Of a stretch of DNA of 31,853 bases, positions 17,016-26,600 are shown piece by piece. How positions within the stretch are numbered: the stretch's first letter is position 1; every line of letters begins with the position of its first letter. The stretch is taken from positions 1 to 31,853 of the forward strand of contig BPQB01000157.1 in the NCBI GenBank assembly GCA_019973155.2. The letters run 5' to 3'. The position numbers were made by a program, and so were the translations under genes. Below the pieces are notes generated by a model. It did not search any database. It was not told the origin of the DNA and saw nothing but the letters and a program-made list of their open reading frames with translations. Origin of the DNA: Phanerochaete sordida (Eukaryota > Basidiomycota > Agaricomycetes > Polyporales > Phanerochaetaceae).

Positions 17016-18479
17016 ATGTCGGATTCTCAGGAAGGCAGCGGCTCCGCCAACATCTCCCAGCACAGCTCGCAGACCGCTGCGACACAGGGCACGATTCCTA
17101 TCATCACCCCGACCACTCAACCGCTGGTGACTCCCGCCGGCGGACCGCCCACAGACACCCGCACCCCTGAGTCGTCTCAAGGCTCGCAGACGGCGGGTTC
17201 GAAGGGCAAAGCAGCAGCCCAGCAGCCCGGCACTCCTCAGCAGGCCAGTACCGCTGCCGCGGCAGCTGCGCCTCGCACGACCACCCGTCCCACCGGGGCG
17301 ACCCCTATCTCCGCTGCTCAAGCGCAAGCACGCGCGGCCCAGTGGAACGGGCTCAGCACGCAGTTGGCCGAACAAGTCGCAGCGTTGGTGTTCGCGGGCC
17401 TCGCGTCTGGCGCCCCTCCGGGGACTGCTACCGCGGTGGCGGCGGCACCGACGCCAGTCAACGTCGCGCCGGCAGTCAACCAGGTCGAGCGTGCAGTGGA
17501 CGACCCTGTCCCTGGTTTCGTGGCTCCGCTCACGTCCAAACGTGAGTATCTCTATGTGTCTGCTGCTGCGGGATTCCGCGTATATGCTGTGCTGCGGCTC
17601 CTTCATGGAACCGATTGCTGTGGTCGCTGCCCGGCCTTGCTGTATCTGCTGCTGCTGTCTATCGTGATCAGCTCGCTGAACTGCTGTTCCCTAGCTGTTC
17701 CCCCCAAGATCGTGAAGATCTTCCAGAGCAAAGAGTTCTGCGCCTACAAAGCTTTGACTCCGGCGGGCCTAACGAGTGCCCTCGCCAACGAAGATCATAT
17801 GGTCATGTCGGCGGCTGCGCCGGGCGTCTGGACCTCGAAGGCCGTTGAGAGCTCCAACGACCGGGGCCTCTCCAGCTTCGACTGGGACCTTGCGGCTGCT
17901 GTCGCCGAGGACCTCTCAGTCAAGTTCTGGAGCCGGTACCGCACCGGTCGCCTTCGCGAGCACCATCGCAACGTCCGAATGATCCGCTCTTCTCATGGTT
18001 GGCCGGTCGCCCTGGAGTATTGTATCAACACCCGCGAGTCTGCTGCGGCAGACCCCAATCATGACCTCGGGCTGTACAACTTCGGTCTGCTTGCGAGCAT
18101 CGCAACTCGGCCTGAGTTCTTGATGGTCGCTGCCGCAAAGCGCGCGGCGGTGGAGGATAACGCCACTCGTCCCGCGAAGCGCGCCAAAGGGCCTGTCCCT
18201 CGTGCCGCTTCTGCGGGTCATTGCTTTCGGTGCGGACGCAATGGTCACACCTCCTTCACTTGCACCGCGGCCACTACCGTCGCGGGCAAGCCGCCCGCCT
18301 CGATCATCGAGAACGCTGGAGGACGCAAGTCTCTCGCGCCCAGCGCCGGAGGCCAGTACTGCTTCGGCTTCATGCGCACCTCGACCTGTGCCCGTGACCG
18401 CTGCGGATACGTCCACGGCTGCGCGATCTGCACCGACCCCGATCACGGTGCCGGAACCTGCCCCTCCGTCCGGGCCTGA
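17016..18479 (+). CDS. gag of the tyrosine-recombinase retrotransposon
   Basis: The nucleocapsid-like structural protein begins with ATG at 17016; the unspliced frame is 487 aa, or 436 aa if the internal 153-nt intron (17542-17694) is removed. The first 170 residues are Ala/Pro/Thr/Gln-rich and low-complexity. A central helical part includes FWSRYRTGRLREHHRNVRMI, then a basic RPAKRAKGP stretch. A CCHC zinc knuckle, CFRCGRNGHTSFTC, lies at 18222-18263. It is followed by a Cys/His cluster (CARDRCGYVHGCAICTDPDH), the arrangement common in gag proteins of fungal YR retrotransposons. The stop at 18477-18479 overlaps the start of the pol frame, which is in another phase. The frame is intact, so this part of the element is not decayed. 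Confidence 0.85.
   Translation: MSDSQEGSGSANISQHSSQTAATQGTIPIITPTTQPLVTPAGGPPTDTRTPESSQGSQTAGSKGKAAAQQPGTPQQASTAAAAAAPRTTTRPTGATPISAAQAQARAAQWNGLSTQLAEQVAALVFAGLASGAPPGTATAVAAAPTPVNVAPAVNQVERAVDDPVPGFVAPLTSKREYLYVSAAAGFRVYAVLRLLHGTDCCGRCPALLYLLLLSIVISSLNCCSLAVPPKIVKIFQSKEFCAYKALTPAGLTSALANEDHMVMSAAAPGVWTSKAVESSNDRGLSSFDWDLAAAVAEDLSVKFWSRYRTGRLREHHRNVRMIRSSHGWPVALEYCINTRESAAADPNHDLGLYNFGLLASIATRPEFLMVAAAKRAAVEDNATRPAKRAKGPVPRAASAGHCFRCGRNGHTSFTCTAATTVAGKPPASIIENAGGRKSLAPSAGGQYCFGFMRTSTCARDRCGYVHGCAICTDPDHGAGTCPSVRA
17542..17694 (+). other. candidate in-frame intron inside gag
   Basis: GTGAGT donor, GCTGAAC branch-like site 15-20 nt before the end and CTAG acceptor. The length of 153 nt is a multiple of three and has no stop. 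Splicing joins LTSK to PVPPKIVKIF. Translated, it gives a hydrophobic stretch (PALLYLLLLSIVISSLNCC) unlike the rest of the protein, which favours an intron. Confidence 0.65.
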
Positions 18480-18495
18480 CCCGCGGTCGGTCGTC

Positions 18496-18666
18496 ACGCC
18501 GCTGAACGTCCCCGCAGTCATCGAGACGCTCAAAGCGCTCAACCTTCTCGACGACTGGGGAGCGGTAGTAGACGGCCTTCAGAACGGGTTCGACGTCGGA
18601 GCGTCGGCACCGATTCCTCATTCTCTTCTGTTCCCGAACCACGCATCTGCCGCGATGGTTAGTTAG
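18496..18666 (+). pseudogene. N-terminal remnant of pol; reverse transcriptase deleted
   Basis: In a different frame from gag the sequence reads TPLNVPAVIETLKALN, then GLQNGFDVGA, then PHSLLFPNHASA and a stop after MVS. The order, a short helical start followed by GF-x-(I/V)G, a Pro-rich bridge and NH-x-SA, is what I know from the start of DIRS/Ngaro pol just before the polymerase domain. None of the polymerase fingers, palm or catalytic YxDD region follows. The next conserved part, 11 codons later and in a third frame, is already the segment before RNase H. A deletion of roughly 1 kb with a frame change explains this. Confidence 0.7.
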
Positions 18667-18678
18667 CTGTATCTCTAG

Positions 18679-19327
18679 ACGCCCATTCGTCCGCTCCGTC
18701 TCCCATTTCTCCAGCAACTTTCGGGACCCACGCGCCAAGCTGCACCCAACGAGCGCCGTTCGCAAAGATCTCGAGCGCATCGCAGATCTGCTCCGCCAGT
18801 TGCCAAACAGCCTGCCGCTGGCACGTGCCGAACCCCTGGACCTCAATTGGTGGGGCGACGCCAGCACATCCTTTGGAATTGGTGTCACGGTCGGCACGTT
18901 CTGGGCGGCTTGGCAATGGGCACCTGGTTTCCTCGTCGGTCCTCGCCAGGCGCACGACATTGGCTGGGCGGAAGCGCTCGCTGTCGAGCTGGGCTTGCTC
19001 TTGGCTATACACCACGGGCTCCTTCGAGACCGTTCCCCGCATGCGAGTCGCTTGCTGGTACGGTCCGACAACATGGGCGTCGTCGCGGTTGTCAACGGCG
19101 GTCGCTCCCGCAGTGGTCCGACGAACCTCGTGCTGAAGCGGATTTACTCCGTTTGTGCGCAGCACGCGATATCCTTGCAAGCCCAGTATGTCACCAGCCG
19201 CGACAACATCACGGACGCTCTATCACGCGGAGACTTGTCGGCGTTCTTGAGCGGTATGCCCCACGCCACGACGCACTCCGATATGCCCACTCCACATGGC
19301 CTCTGCCAATCCCTCCGGTCATTGTGA
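18679..19327 (+). CDS. RNase H domain of the element's pol (5'-truncated)
   Basis: The enzyme would degrade RNA in RNA:DNA hybrids. The frame opens after the deletion junction with FSSNFRDPRAKLHP, typical of the linker ahead of RNase H, and continues with LNWWGDASTSFGIGV (first catalytic Asp at 18857), WAEALAVELGLLLA (Glu), LLVRSDNMGVVAV (Asp) and VTSRDNITDALSRG (last Asp). The four acidic residues in this order fit the RNase H of DIRS/Ngaro pol. There is no ATG near the start, so translation would need a fusion, frameshift or other start. The stop codon TGA (19325-19327) overlaps the ATG of the recombinase gene by one base. Without the polymerase it cannot act in reverse transcription by itself. 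Confidence 0.8.
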
Positions 19328-20529
19328 TGGCCGTGACCACGATCACGATTCCATCCCTGGCAAGCCTGCACCAGGTCACCGCTCCGCTCTCAGACCGTTT
19401 GATACCGCGCCCTTCCTCGCTGCGGCCGCCGTGTCGGGCGGACCAACGCCTTTTCCAGTGGCACGGCGTCAACGCACCTCCTCCGTCTACGCTACAATCT
19501 CCGATCCTCCAAAGGCTTGCGGACCTTGCCTCCGCACACAGTCTCCGCGACGCAGGCAGCTACGGATCTGGGCTCCGCAAGTATCACCTCTTCTGCGATG
19601 TGTTCTCCGTACCTGAACACGAACGCCTGCCAGCGAGCTTTCCGCTGCTGCACTCCTTCGCCCTATGGGCGGTGGCGGACCAGCCTGATCCCGAAATAAT
19701 CCCCGAGAGCGAAGGCATCCCTTTTGAACCTGTCGCGCCGGCCACCGCCCGCAAGTATCTATCCGCCGTATGCGCGTGGCACCTTGCGCAAGGCTGGCCT
19801 AACCCACTGTCAGCCGAAGACCACCGGCGTATCAACTGGTCTCTGCGAGGGCTCACCAATATGCAAGGCGCACGGAAACGCCCACCGCGCCCTCCGATTA
19901 CCTTGCAGATGCTCGTCGTACTGCGCCTCGAGCTTGACCTCGACGATCCGTTTGACGCCTGCGTTTGGGCGATGGCCTGCTGTGCCTTTTGGGGTTTAAT
20001 GCGCTTCGGCGAAGTTTCTGTCAAGTCCCGTTCCCACTTCGACCCTGACAAGCACCTGACGCGGGCAGATGCACACTATGGCGTGGACATCGACGGTTAC
20101 CCTTTCTTCCGCCTGCACCTCCCGTCCGCCAAGACGGCGCAACCTGGCGACGTACAGGAGGTCCACCTGTCACAACAAGGCTTCTTGTGCCCGCACGACG
20201 CCCTCTTCAACCTCCACCGCGTGGTACCGGCAACTGCGTCTGACCCTCTCTTCTCGTGGCGAGATGCACATGGAGACGTCAGACCCATGGTCCGCGCTCG
20301 CGCGCTGGAACGCATCAACGGCATCCTCGGGCGGCATGGTTGGGGTACGACGTTCGGACACTCATTCCGTATTGGAGGAGCTTCCTTCTTGCTCAGCCAA
20401 GGCGTGTCGCCCGAAATCGTGCGCATTCTGGGGCGATGGCGCTCTCTCGCGTATGAGGTGTACATCCGCGCGTTCGAGCAGGCCGCGTCGAGGCACGTGG
20501 CCAACCTCTCTCAGGTGTACGGCCTTTAG
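19327..20529 (+). CDS. tyrosine recombinase of the element, 400 aa
   Basis: This YR enzyme would integrate the circular DNA form of the element by site-specific strand exchange. The start is ATG at 19327, in the overlap TGATG with the RNase H stop. Residues 60-180 form the helical DNA-binding half (SAHSLRDAGSYGSGLRKYH, ARKYLSAVCAWHLAQGW). The catalytic half carries Arg226 (GLMRFGEV), Lys269 (SAKTAQPGD), His345-x-x-Arg348 (GHSFRIGGAS), Trp371 in ILGRWRS and the Tyr pair 376/379 (YEVYIRAF), of which Tyr379 is the likely nucleophile. The length and residues match the family, and the frame is intact to the stop at 20527-20529. It lies 86 bp before repeat B1. It could serve this copy and related ones. 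Confidence 0.92.
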   Translation: MAVTTITIPSLASLHQVTAPLSDRLIPRPSSLRPPCRADQRLFQWHGVNAPPPSTLQSPILQRLADLASAHSLRDAGSYGSGLRKYHLFCDVFSVPEHERLPASFPLLHSFALWAVADQPDPEIIPESEGIPFEPVAPATARKYLSAVCAWHLAQGWPNPLSAEDHRRINWSLRGLTNMQGARKRPPRPPITLQMLVVLRLELDLDDPFDACVWAMACCAFWGLMRFGEVSVKSRSHFDPDKHLTRADAHYGVDIDGYPFFRLHLPSAKTAQPGDVQEVHLSQQGFLCPHDALFNLHRVVPATASDPLFSWRDAHGDVRPMVRARALERINGILGRHGWGTTFGHSFRIGGASFLLSQGVSPEIVRILGRWRSLAYEVYIRAFEQAASRHVANLSQVYGL

Positions 20530-20614
20530 CACATGCATGTTTGCTGGTTGGGTGAGCGGCTCTCGAGCTCGCCGCGGGTCGCTGCTGACATATCTAGCAG
20601 CAGCTTAGGTCGGG

Positions 20615-20722
20615 CGGGCGGCGAGCTCGCGACGCGTCCGCTGCCCGCAACGCGGGCGCCTACCCAACCATCGAGCAGACTGCTGCGTCAGCACACTGCC
20701 TAGCAGAGCGACGAGGCTGGAT
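20615..20722 (+). repeat. split direct repeat B1
   Basis: The 108 bp from CGGGCGGCGAGCTC to GAGGCTGGAT are identical to B2 at 21023-21130. B1 shares its last four bases, GGAT, with the start of A2. Confidence 0.93.
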
Positions 20723-20905
20723 GAGCGACAGGGGCTGGCCGAGCACGTGAGGCGAGCTCCCAGCGTCCAGCCGAGCGACGGAGCCCAGTCAGGGGGGCAC
20801 TGCTCTTGGTTTCGAACCTCCATCAGCCAGCGTCGACCATCCCGCGGTCGACTCGTCTCGCAGTCCATAGCTTACTCTCTCCATAATCTCGTACTGTACA
20901 TTCGC
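20719..20905 (+). repeat. split direct repeat A2
   Basis: The 187 bp are identical to A1. It follows B1 directly, then 117 bp separate it from B2. It lacks the second 54-bp unit seen in A1. Confidence 0.93.
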
Positions 20906-21022
20906 ACCCGCCCACCCGCCCCGTGTCATGTGTTCTGCTGGTACCTGTTCTTGTTCAACTGGGAATTATGGTCACGTTGCTGCACAACAGTCTGCGAACC
21001 GCGTCAGATCTCCCGCCCGCCC

Positions 21023-21130
21023 CGGGCGGCGAGCTCGCGACGCGTCCGCTGCCCGCAACGCGGGCGCCTACCCAACCATCGAGCAGACTGCTGCGTCAGC
21101 ACACTGCCTAGCAGAGCGACGAGGCTGGAT
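21023..21130 (+). repeat. split direct repeat B2 and right end of the element
   Basis: Identical to B1. After the terminal GGAT the host sequence AGAGAGGATGTCC begins. Confidence 0.93.
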
Positions 21131-21610
21131 AGAGAGGATGTCCAGTCGTTTTCTATTTCCTGACTGGACAGGGGTCTCGCCCGTTGTGGGACGGCCGGCG
21201 CTGACATAAGCAACACGCTGCGTGCAACGTCACGTGCATGGCGATTCGGTTGGGATCCTGGGCGCTTCGGACCCTCTGAGAACCGCCCCTTCCCCTTCTT
21301 CGCTGGTACGTGATTGTGGGATTGTGGGATATCCGTAGTCTGCGTCGACGCTTCGCGAACAGTCATACGCTTACTGTGTTTGTGCTCACGCAGGTTCCTT
21401 GCCTGTGGGCGGTCGGGAAGACGTTGTGACTACGGAATATTCGTGGTCTACATCACAAGTTCAGGGATCCTGGTCCCGGTATACCCTTAGCCCTACAGTC
21501 AACAGGCTGCTCGCTTCTTTTGCGGTGGTACGGCACGGTGAGTACTTCCACTCTGCACATGCTTGTGTGGTGACACTCACACGTGCACGCTCGTCGCAGG
21601 CGTTGCCACC
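21131..21610 (+). promoter_or_regulatory. 5' region of the 923-aa gene with a candidate intron
   Basis: A GTGAGT donor at 21538 and a CGTCGCAG acceptor at 21599 define a 62-nt intron just before ATG 21611. Splicing it extends the reading frame upstream through 21394-21537 (containing TEYSWSTSQVQGSW and LLASFAVVRHG), itself preceded by a GTACGT ... CACGCAG pair (21306-21393). So the real start could be further upstream. An ATG also stands 8 bp from the transposon boundary (21138), but its frame closes after 23 codons. Confidence 0.45.
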
Positions 21611-24439
21611 ATGTCCTCTCCATCCATCTTCGTCCATGGAGTCCCGGACGCTTTCGAAGTCTACATCTCAGAGACCAAGTGTGGTTTTCCTCAGGTACCC
21701 AGAAGAAAACCATACACTACCCCGTTCGCCGCTTTTAGCGCCCGCTGGGCGCATGACGATCGATTTTACACAATGTTCGTTCCCGAGAACAACCACTACA
21801 ACTCGACGCTGTTGGCTCCACTCAGCGTGTGGGCTACGCCGATAGTGGAGTACCTCGAGGAGTCGAAAAGCAAGCGCAAGACGTATGGTCTCAGTGCCGA
21901 CGCTGTGAAAGAATGGCATAAGCTCGAAGACTGCCTCCACCACTGCCAGCATGTTTTGACCTGCTGGGGCCGCATGCTTTTCCCGACCGACATCGTGCAG
22001 CCACGCTCCCCGTCATCATACCGTTTTGATGCAAGATTTGCCACTCATCGCGATGCAAAGCGGGCGATCGGCTTGGCCCGGGCTGCTTTCCTGCCACTGG
22101 CAGCCATCGTCTCTTACTTCATATGCCGTCTGGACCACGACATCCCTGCCTTCGAGCGGTCCTTCGACGATCACGGGAATCAAACAGTCTGCTGGCACAG
22201 CATGAGCTGGCGTTGTCGTCTTCCGGAACTTGGCGTGATGCATCCGACGACTGTCGACCTCCTGAGCTCGTCGTGGGTGGGTGACCCTTCATGGTCTCAG
22301 CGACGAGTCGGCGCCTTTGTCGACCTCACATCCAGCGACTCGGTCCAGTGGCTGCACGATTATCGCTCCATTAAACGTGTCGCTGCCGAATCTCTTCCAA
22401 TATGGCTGTTCTACGGCGACAGACCCGAAAAGTGCACAACGGAAAGGATCGCCCAGGATATCTACCTTCCCCTTCGTGCGCAAGTGGAGGTCGCCCTTTG
22501 TCAACGAGAACTGTCAATCTTTCTGCTACACAGCGATAGCATTCGCCCGGAAGGCCCATCCTCACAATCCACGGCAGACGGCCCACAACCGCCGGCACTG
22601 GCGCCGGACGTCCCTGAACCCGAGTCCGGTAGCCGCCAGCACAGCGGCGAAGATATCTGGGAGTTCCTCAAACGCGACGCGAATCAGACCTCTCAGAAAA
22701 TGATGAATGAATCGGACGGTGTACGACAGCGGAGACAGCACAGGGAGCAGGCCGAGCGGGAAAAGACGTATCCGACACTCAAGGGTCCTAGGGTCTACCA
22801 TTGGGTCCGAACGCAGGGATATTGGATACGGCGGCGTGTCGAGCCGATGAAATACAGAGCACTGTGGGACGCCACGCAGCCAGATCATCGAAGGTACAAC
22901 AGCGTCACGAACGAGTGGGACGTCTCATTACTGCTAGGGCCCGGCGAGGTGGATAGCTCTTACGAAGGTTGGGACGCCGAGGTCACTCTGTCGACCTCTT
23001 CGGCCAGATTCGAAGAGGACTTTGGTGACGATGAAGACGTCGCGACTATCGGCCTTGATGTCGCGGATGGCCGCTCTCGGTCGCGATCTAACACCGTAGG
23101 AGTGCGCGACCGCATCCGCTCGCAATCTCCGAGACATTCACAGCACGGGTTGCATGCAACATCCCTGCGATCACCCGAACATGACCTCACGGGATGCGTC
23201 GCACTCGTGCCTGAAGCATCTGTAGTCAACAAAGATATCTACAGCGACGTCACGGCTCCTGTGGAAGAGCTTCTTCCTGCCCTCGCCGCTCGTTACGGGT
23301 TTAAGCCAACTATAACGCCGCCCTCTTCTTCCCCTACCGACCGCGGCCTGATAAGAGCACTCCGTATTCTCGCCGAATTACCTCGCGAAATGGCCTCAAC
23401 ACCTCGAATGCGATCTATCCCTGACTTTGTAACCGCTCTCTCCAACTCAGCCTCAAATGAAACTGCACTTGCTCCCAGCGATCCTCCCTGCGATTTCTGG
23501 GATCTGACGCCAGGCAGCATTCACCACGATGAACTACGAAGCGCTGTCGGTGCGATTGCTCTACGTGTGGTCGACGCAGAGGGCGATACTCTGTATTTCA
23601 TCGCCTACGCGGCAAGCGCCTCGTGGTGCCTAGCGGTCATGACCGCCATCGATGCCGTGGAGATAGCTCGACGCCGATGGGGGCCTAAAGCGGAGGATAT
23701 CGTGCACGAGCTTGTCGCACGTGGAATCTCCTTTCGCATCCTGTGGCCGCTGGGCGCTGCGCCTCCACCAGCCCGTCCGGCTCCTACGCTCCGTCCAATT
23801 GGCGGATGGGTTGGGTTGGGTTACCGTGACGCGACATACAAGCCCGTCGGTATGGACTACCAGCTATACATCGATCGTCGCCGCGCCATAATCAACGGGC
23901 CTCGGGCTGCAGCCGCTCTAGCAAAAGGGGGGATCGTCTGGCGTCTGGTGTATGAAGAACTCGAACCGGGAGAATCCTTGCTTGAGCGCCACTATTCAGA
24001 TCAGAATACGGTGCTGCGTGTTGGCGAGAATGCATACGAGACTTGTGCCATTTCGGATGAGGAGTTGAACTGCATCTGTGGTGTCTATCGTATCTACGCC
24101 GGTATATCATATCGCCCTGATTGGTTTTAGTCTGTGCTATACTGACATACCTTCATAGATTCGACGAATTCTGCTGCTGCAGAGACTTCGTGGTGGCCGA
24201 AATATTCAACCTGGAAGAATTCTGGTATGGACGTCGGGTACTGGACGAAGATGAACGAAGAGTGGTTCGTCCATCGCCGCGGACAGCTGCAAGCCGCCGT
24301 ATGCGAGGGGAACAACGAAGCTCTGACCTTGCTAAATGCAACGGACTGGCGGAAGAAGCTGCGCTACGAGTCGAAGATTCAAAAATCATTTTTGAAAACA
24401 GTGGAGAGATCGTCCTGCGTATTAATTGAATCGCAGTAG
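21611..24439 (+). CDS. hypothetical Agaricomycete-type protein, two exons, about 923 aa
   Basis: Function not recognised. ATG 21611 has a good context (GCCACCATGTCC). Exon 1 runs to 24101; a 57-nt intron (24102-24158; GTATAT donor, TACTGACAT branch, TTCATAG acceptor) leads in phase to exon 2, which ends at 24439. Exon 1 read alone would run into a TAG at 24130, but the spliced form continues ETSWWPKYSTW, SGMDVGYWTKMNEEWF and TDWRKKLRYE, a Trp-rich tail that I remember as recurrent in uncharacterised mushroom proteins. The N-terminal half is globular (VHGVPDAFEVYIS, KLEDCLHHCQHVL). The middle is charged and coil-like (RQRRQHREQAEREKTYP) and followed by an acidic and an Arg/Ser-rich stretch (GRSRSRSNTVG). 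No signal peptide or membrane segment is evident. The YR element ends about 480 bp upstream. Confidence 0.75.
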
Positions 24440-25054
24440 AGTAGGTATCACACGTGTTGTTGGTGCATGCGATTTCTGGCACCATCTACCGCCTAGTATC
24501 AGCTCATCTCCGATGCGTCACAAAGCGAAGCACACAATGTGAAAATGGGTAGAAATACACGCATTTTCGTCATGGCTCCCATGAATTGTATCGACATTTG
24601 AGAGGTCTGATGTTGACGATAGAGCGCCAGAGATCGAGTCTGAGACCCTACCACATTAGCTGACCCTGGACGTCTTGATTGACCCAAGACGGGCTGAGGT
24701 GCCCTGATGGAGCCTCACGAGGGTAAACCAGAGTAATGTGAGGTCAAGCGCGGGAAAAACGAAGCCCTTGAGCGGTCTCCGCCTGACCACGATATGAGCG
24801 AGGAGTTATATAATGCGCTCCCGTAATACAACTGTCCAGGCTCTTCCCAATGCGAAGACTTATAGCTACGGCCCATATTGTCTGAGCCCGGCGCTATCGT
24901 GGTTGTCGATGAAGAGGGTAGAGGGCTGAGTGAAGGCGTACCCAAGCTGGGTAAGTAGGTTTCGTAGCCACACGATCTCCTGACCCGCTGACACGGCTAA
25001 TATGAACTCTGGTTCGGTAGTCGGTAGCACAAAAATGATAGATTGAAGACCACA
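24440..25054. other. no gene recognised
   Basis: This is intergenic sequence downstream of the 923-aa gene, with no splice-consistent coding pattern and no repeat partner seen. Confidence 0.4.
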
Positions 25055-25553
25055 CTTCCTAAGCGAGGGGCTATCCCGCGTTATGTATAGATATTGCGTG
25101 GAATAATGTCAATGTTTCACGCAGTGCTTAATCTCATTCTCCAAGGTGGGGAGAGGATAATTTCGGCAGCCCAAAGGCGCGGATTCGGCTCGAAGATCTG
25201 GCTTCACTGCAGGCCGATTTGCAAGAGCTCGAATCGCTGCACTGAGCCGAGGACTAGCTCCGCCAGCTGAAGCTTCGAAACTTGGCCGCAGAACGGGGCT
25301 CGAGCACTGATAATCCGGGCGAACATTTGCGCTAAATGCGCGGATGAGTGCACATGCTTCGAGACAAAATCTGCGCAACATTTGAGGCTGAAACGAGGCC
25401 GAAATTCCTCTCTAGTGGAGAGTAGTAGCTAGACGTTGACGCACGACTGACCACCAACAGCGAAGCACCACAGGCGTGAGTCAACGGAGGCTCTCGACTA
25501 TCCCCAACAAGCGAGCTGACACTTGGGCGGGATCCCAGATACCCTGAACCGTT
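25055..25553 (+). repeat. dispersed repeat R, copy 2
   Basis: Aligns in the same direction with 3319-3850. The hairpin is weakened here (ATTGCGTGGAA at 25093 against TTCACGCAGT at 25116, one mismatch and one bulge). The best-preserved part is the 3' block with GCCGAAATTC, GACTGACCACCAACA and GTGAGTCAACG. Confidence 0.65.
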
Positions 25554-25964
25554 GATGTTTGGAAAACACGCTCAATCTTCAAGATAGGAGTGTTGTGATA
25601 GACGACCGCACTGGCGGCCAGTCTCTATGCATAGAGGACAGCCTTGGTACAACAGTGGGATGCTTCCAACCCGTGGTCGGCGATCGAAACAGCATTACAC
25701 ACAAGCCATATCTTTGCATCGCAGGACCGGGTATCTTCTGACTGCGAGGGTGAGCATACTACTGTATGGGCTACCGCTCTAAATGGCGCTTTTCACATAT
25801 GAGCGCTGGCTTTGACACAGCAGTACAGTCTGAGTATATTTGAGGAGAACTCAAATGCACAGGAGGACGCCGAGCGAACGTCACGAACACGCAGATGACA
25901 ACTGTTCAAGTGAGTAGTCTGTCGCAACGACAGAGCTCGTGTGAGCCATATTCAACGTCAGGGA
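25554..25964. other. no gene recognised
   Basis: This spacer lies between repeat R copy 2 and the degenerate minisatellite. I see no similarity to the corresponding spacer at 3851-4329. Confidence 0.35.
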
Positions 25965-26600
25965 CATTCGTGAGCGACTGCTCCAGTGATACACAACTGC
26001 CTGCTCGGCGTACCACATGCGAGCCTCCCTTTCAAGCAAGACCAGTTTTGGGGCTTACTATATATGCACCCTTTCACACAACGATCACTGCACGCTGCAT
26101 GTAGCGGCCGCTAGAGCCAGGAAAGCGCGTCGTAGGCGACGTTATCAACACGCCAAAGCACGCCGAGAACGGAAATCGGCGTAGTGACGTGACTCGTGCG
26201 AAGCGGTACTTCGTCGGGACGAGTTCACGCGAGCTACAGCTCTGACGGGATGGGCATACGCTGACAGCTAACACTGTGGCGGATGCACACAAGCCTCCGC
26301 TGCATCCGAGAACTCTCTGTGAACGGGCGCTGCAGTACGACAGCGGCGAGGGCGAACGGTGTGCGCACAACTTTGCGGGCACGCGGTGTTGATCACCTCG
26401 ACGCGGCGGGCATACACGAGCGACGGCTCTGACGCGAACGATGGTTCCTCGCGCGCAAGCGACTGCTTTTAACGGCGAATGCACGCGAGAAAATGTTCTA
26501 GCGTGGTGTATGCATAAGCAAATGCGTCGACGCGCCGGTCGAACGCGGGCGACTGCTCCAGTGTATGATACACGCGCAAGCGACTGCTCGAGTGCAACAC
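25965..26600 (+). repeat. degenerate copies of the GAGCGACTGCTCC minisatellite
   Basis: GTGAGCGACTGCTCCAGTG at about 25972, GAGCGACGGCTCTGACGC near 26420, AAGCGACTGCTTTTAACGGC near 26457, GGGCGACTGCTCCAGTG near 26547 and AAGCGACTGCTCGAGTGC near 26579 are scattered units of the array at 4330-4830. Regular spacing is lost. Confidence 0.6.

Larger units (their letters stand above)
15489..21130 (+). mobile_element. Ngaro/DIRS-type tyrosine-recombinase retrotransposon lacking reverse transcriptase
   Basis: The 5642-bp element contains, in order, repeat A1, gag, a remnant of the start of pol, RNase H, tyrosine recombinase, then repeats B1-A2 and B2. The A1 ... B1A2-B2 layout is the split direct repeat arrangement of Ngaro-like elements. 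A1 and A2 are identical over 187 bp, and B1 and B2 over 108 bp. The polymerase domain between the pol start (18666) and RNase H is missing. A 1.2-kb inverted-repeat element sits in A1; without it the element is about 4.4 kb. Each end carries GGAT, as does the B1-A2 joint, and the flanks read AGAGA-GGAT on the left and GGAT-AGAGAGGATG on the right. Integration by recombinase crossover of a circle at GGAT explains both junctions. Confidence 0.9.

Noticed and set aside
18658..18678. GTTAGTTAGCTG...CTCTAG as a 21-nt intron joining pol to RNase H
   Set aside because: Too short to be spliced, and removing it would not bring the two frames into register.
18847..19326. The recombinase frame extended upstream to 18847 (560 aa)
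   Set aside because: The first 160 residues are the out-of-phase shadow of RNase H, and recombinase-like sequence begins only after ATG 19327.
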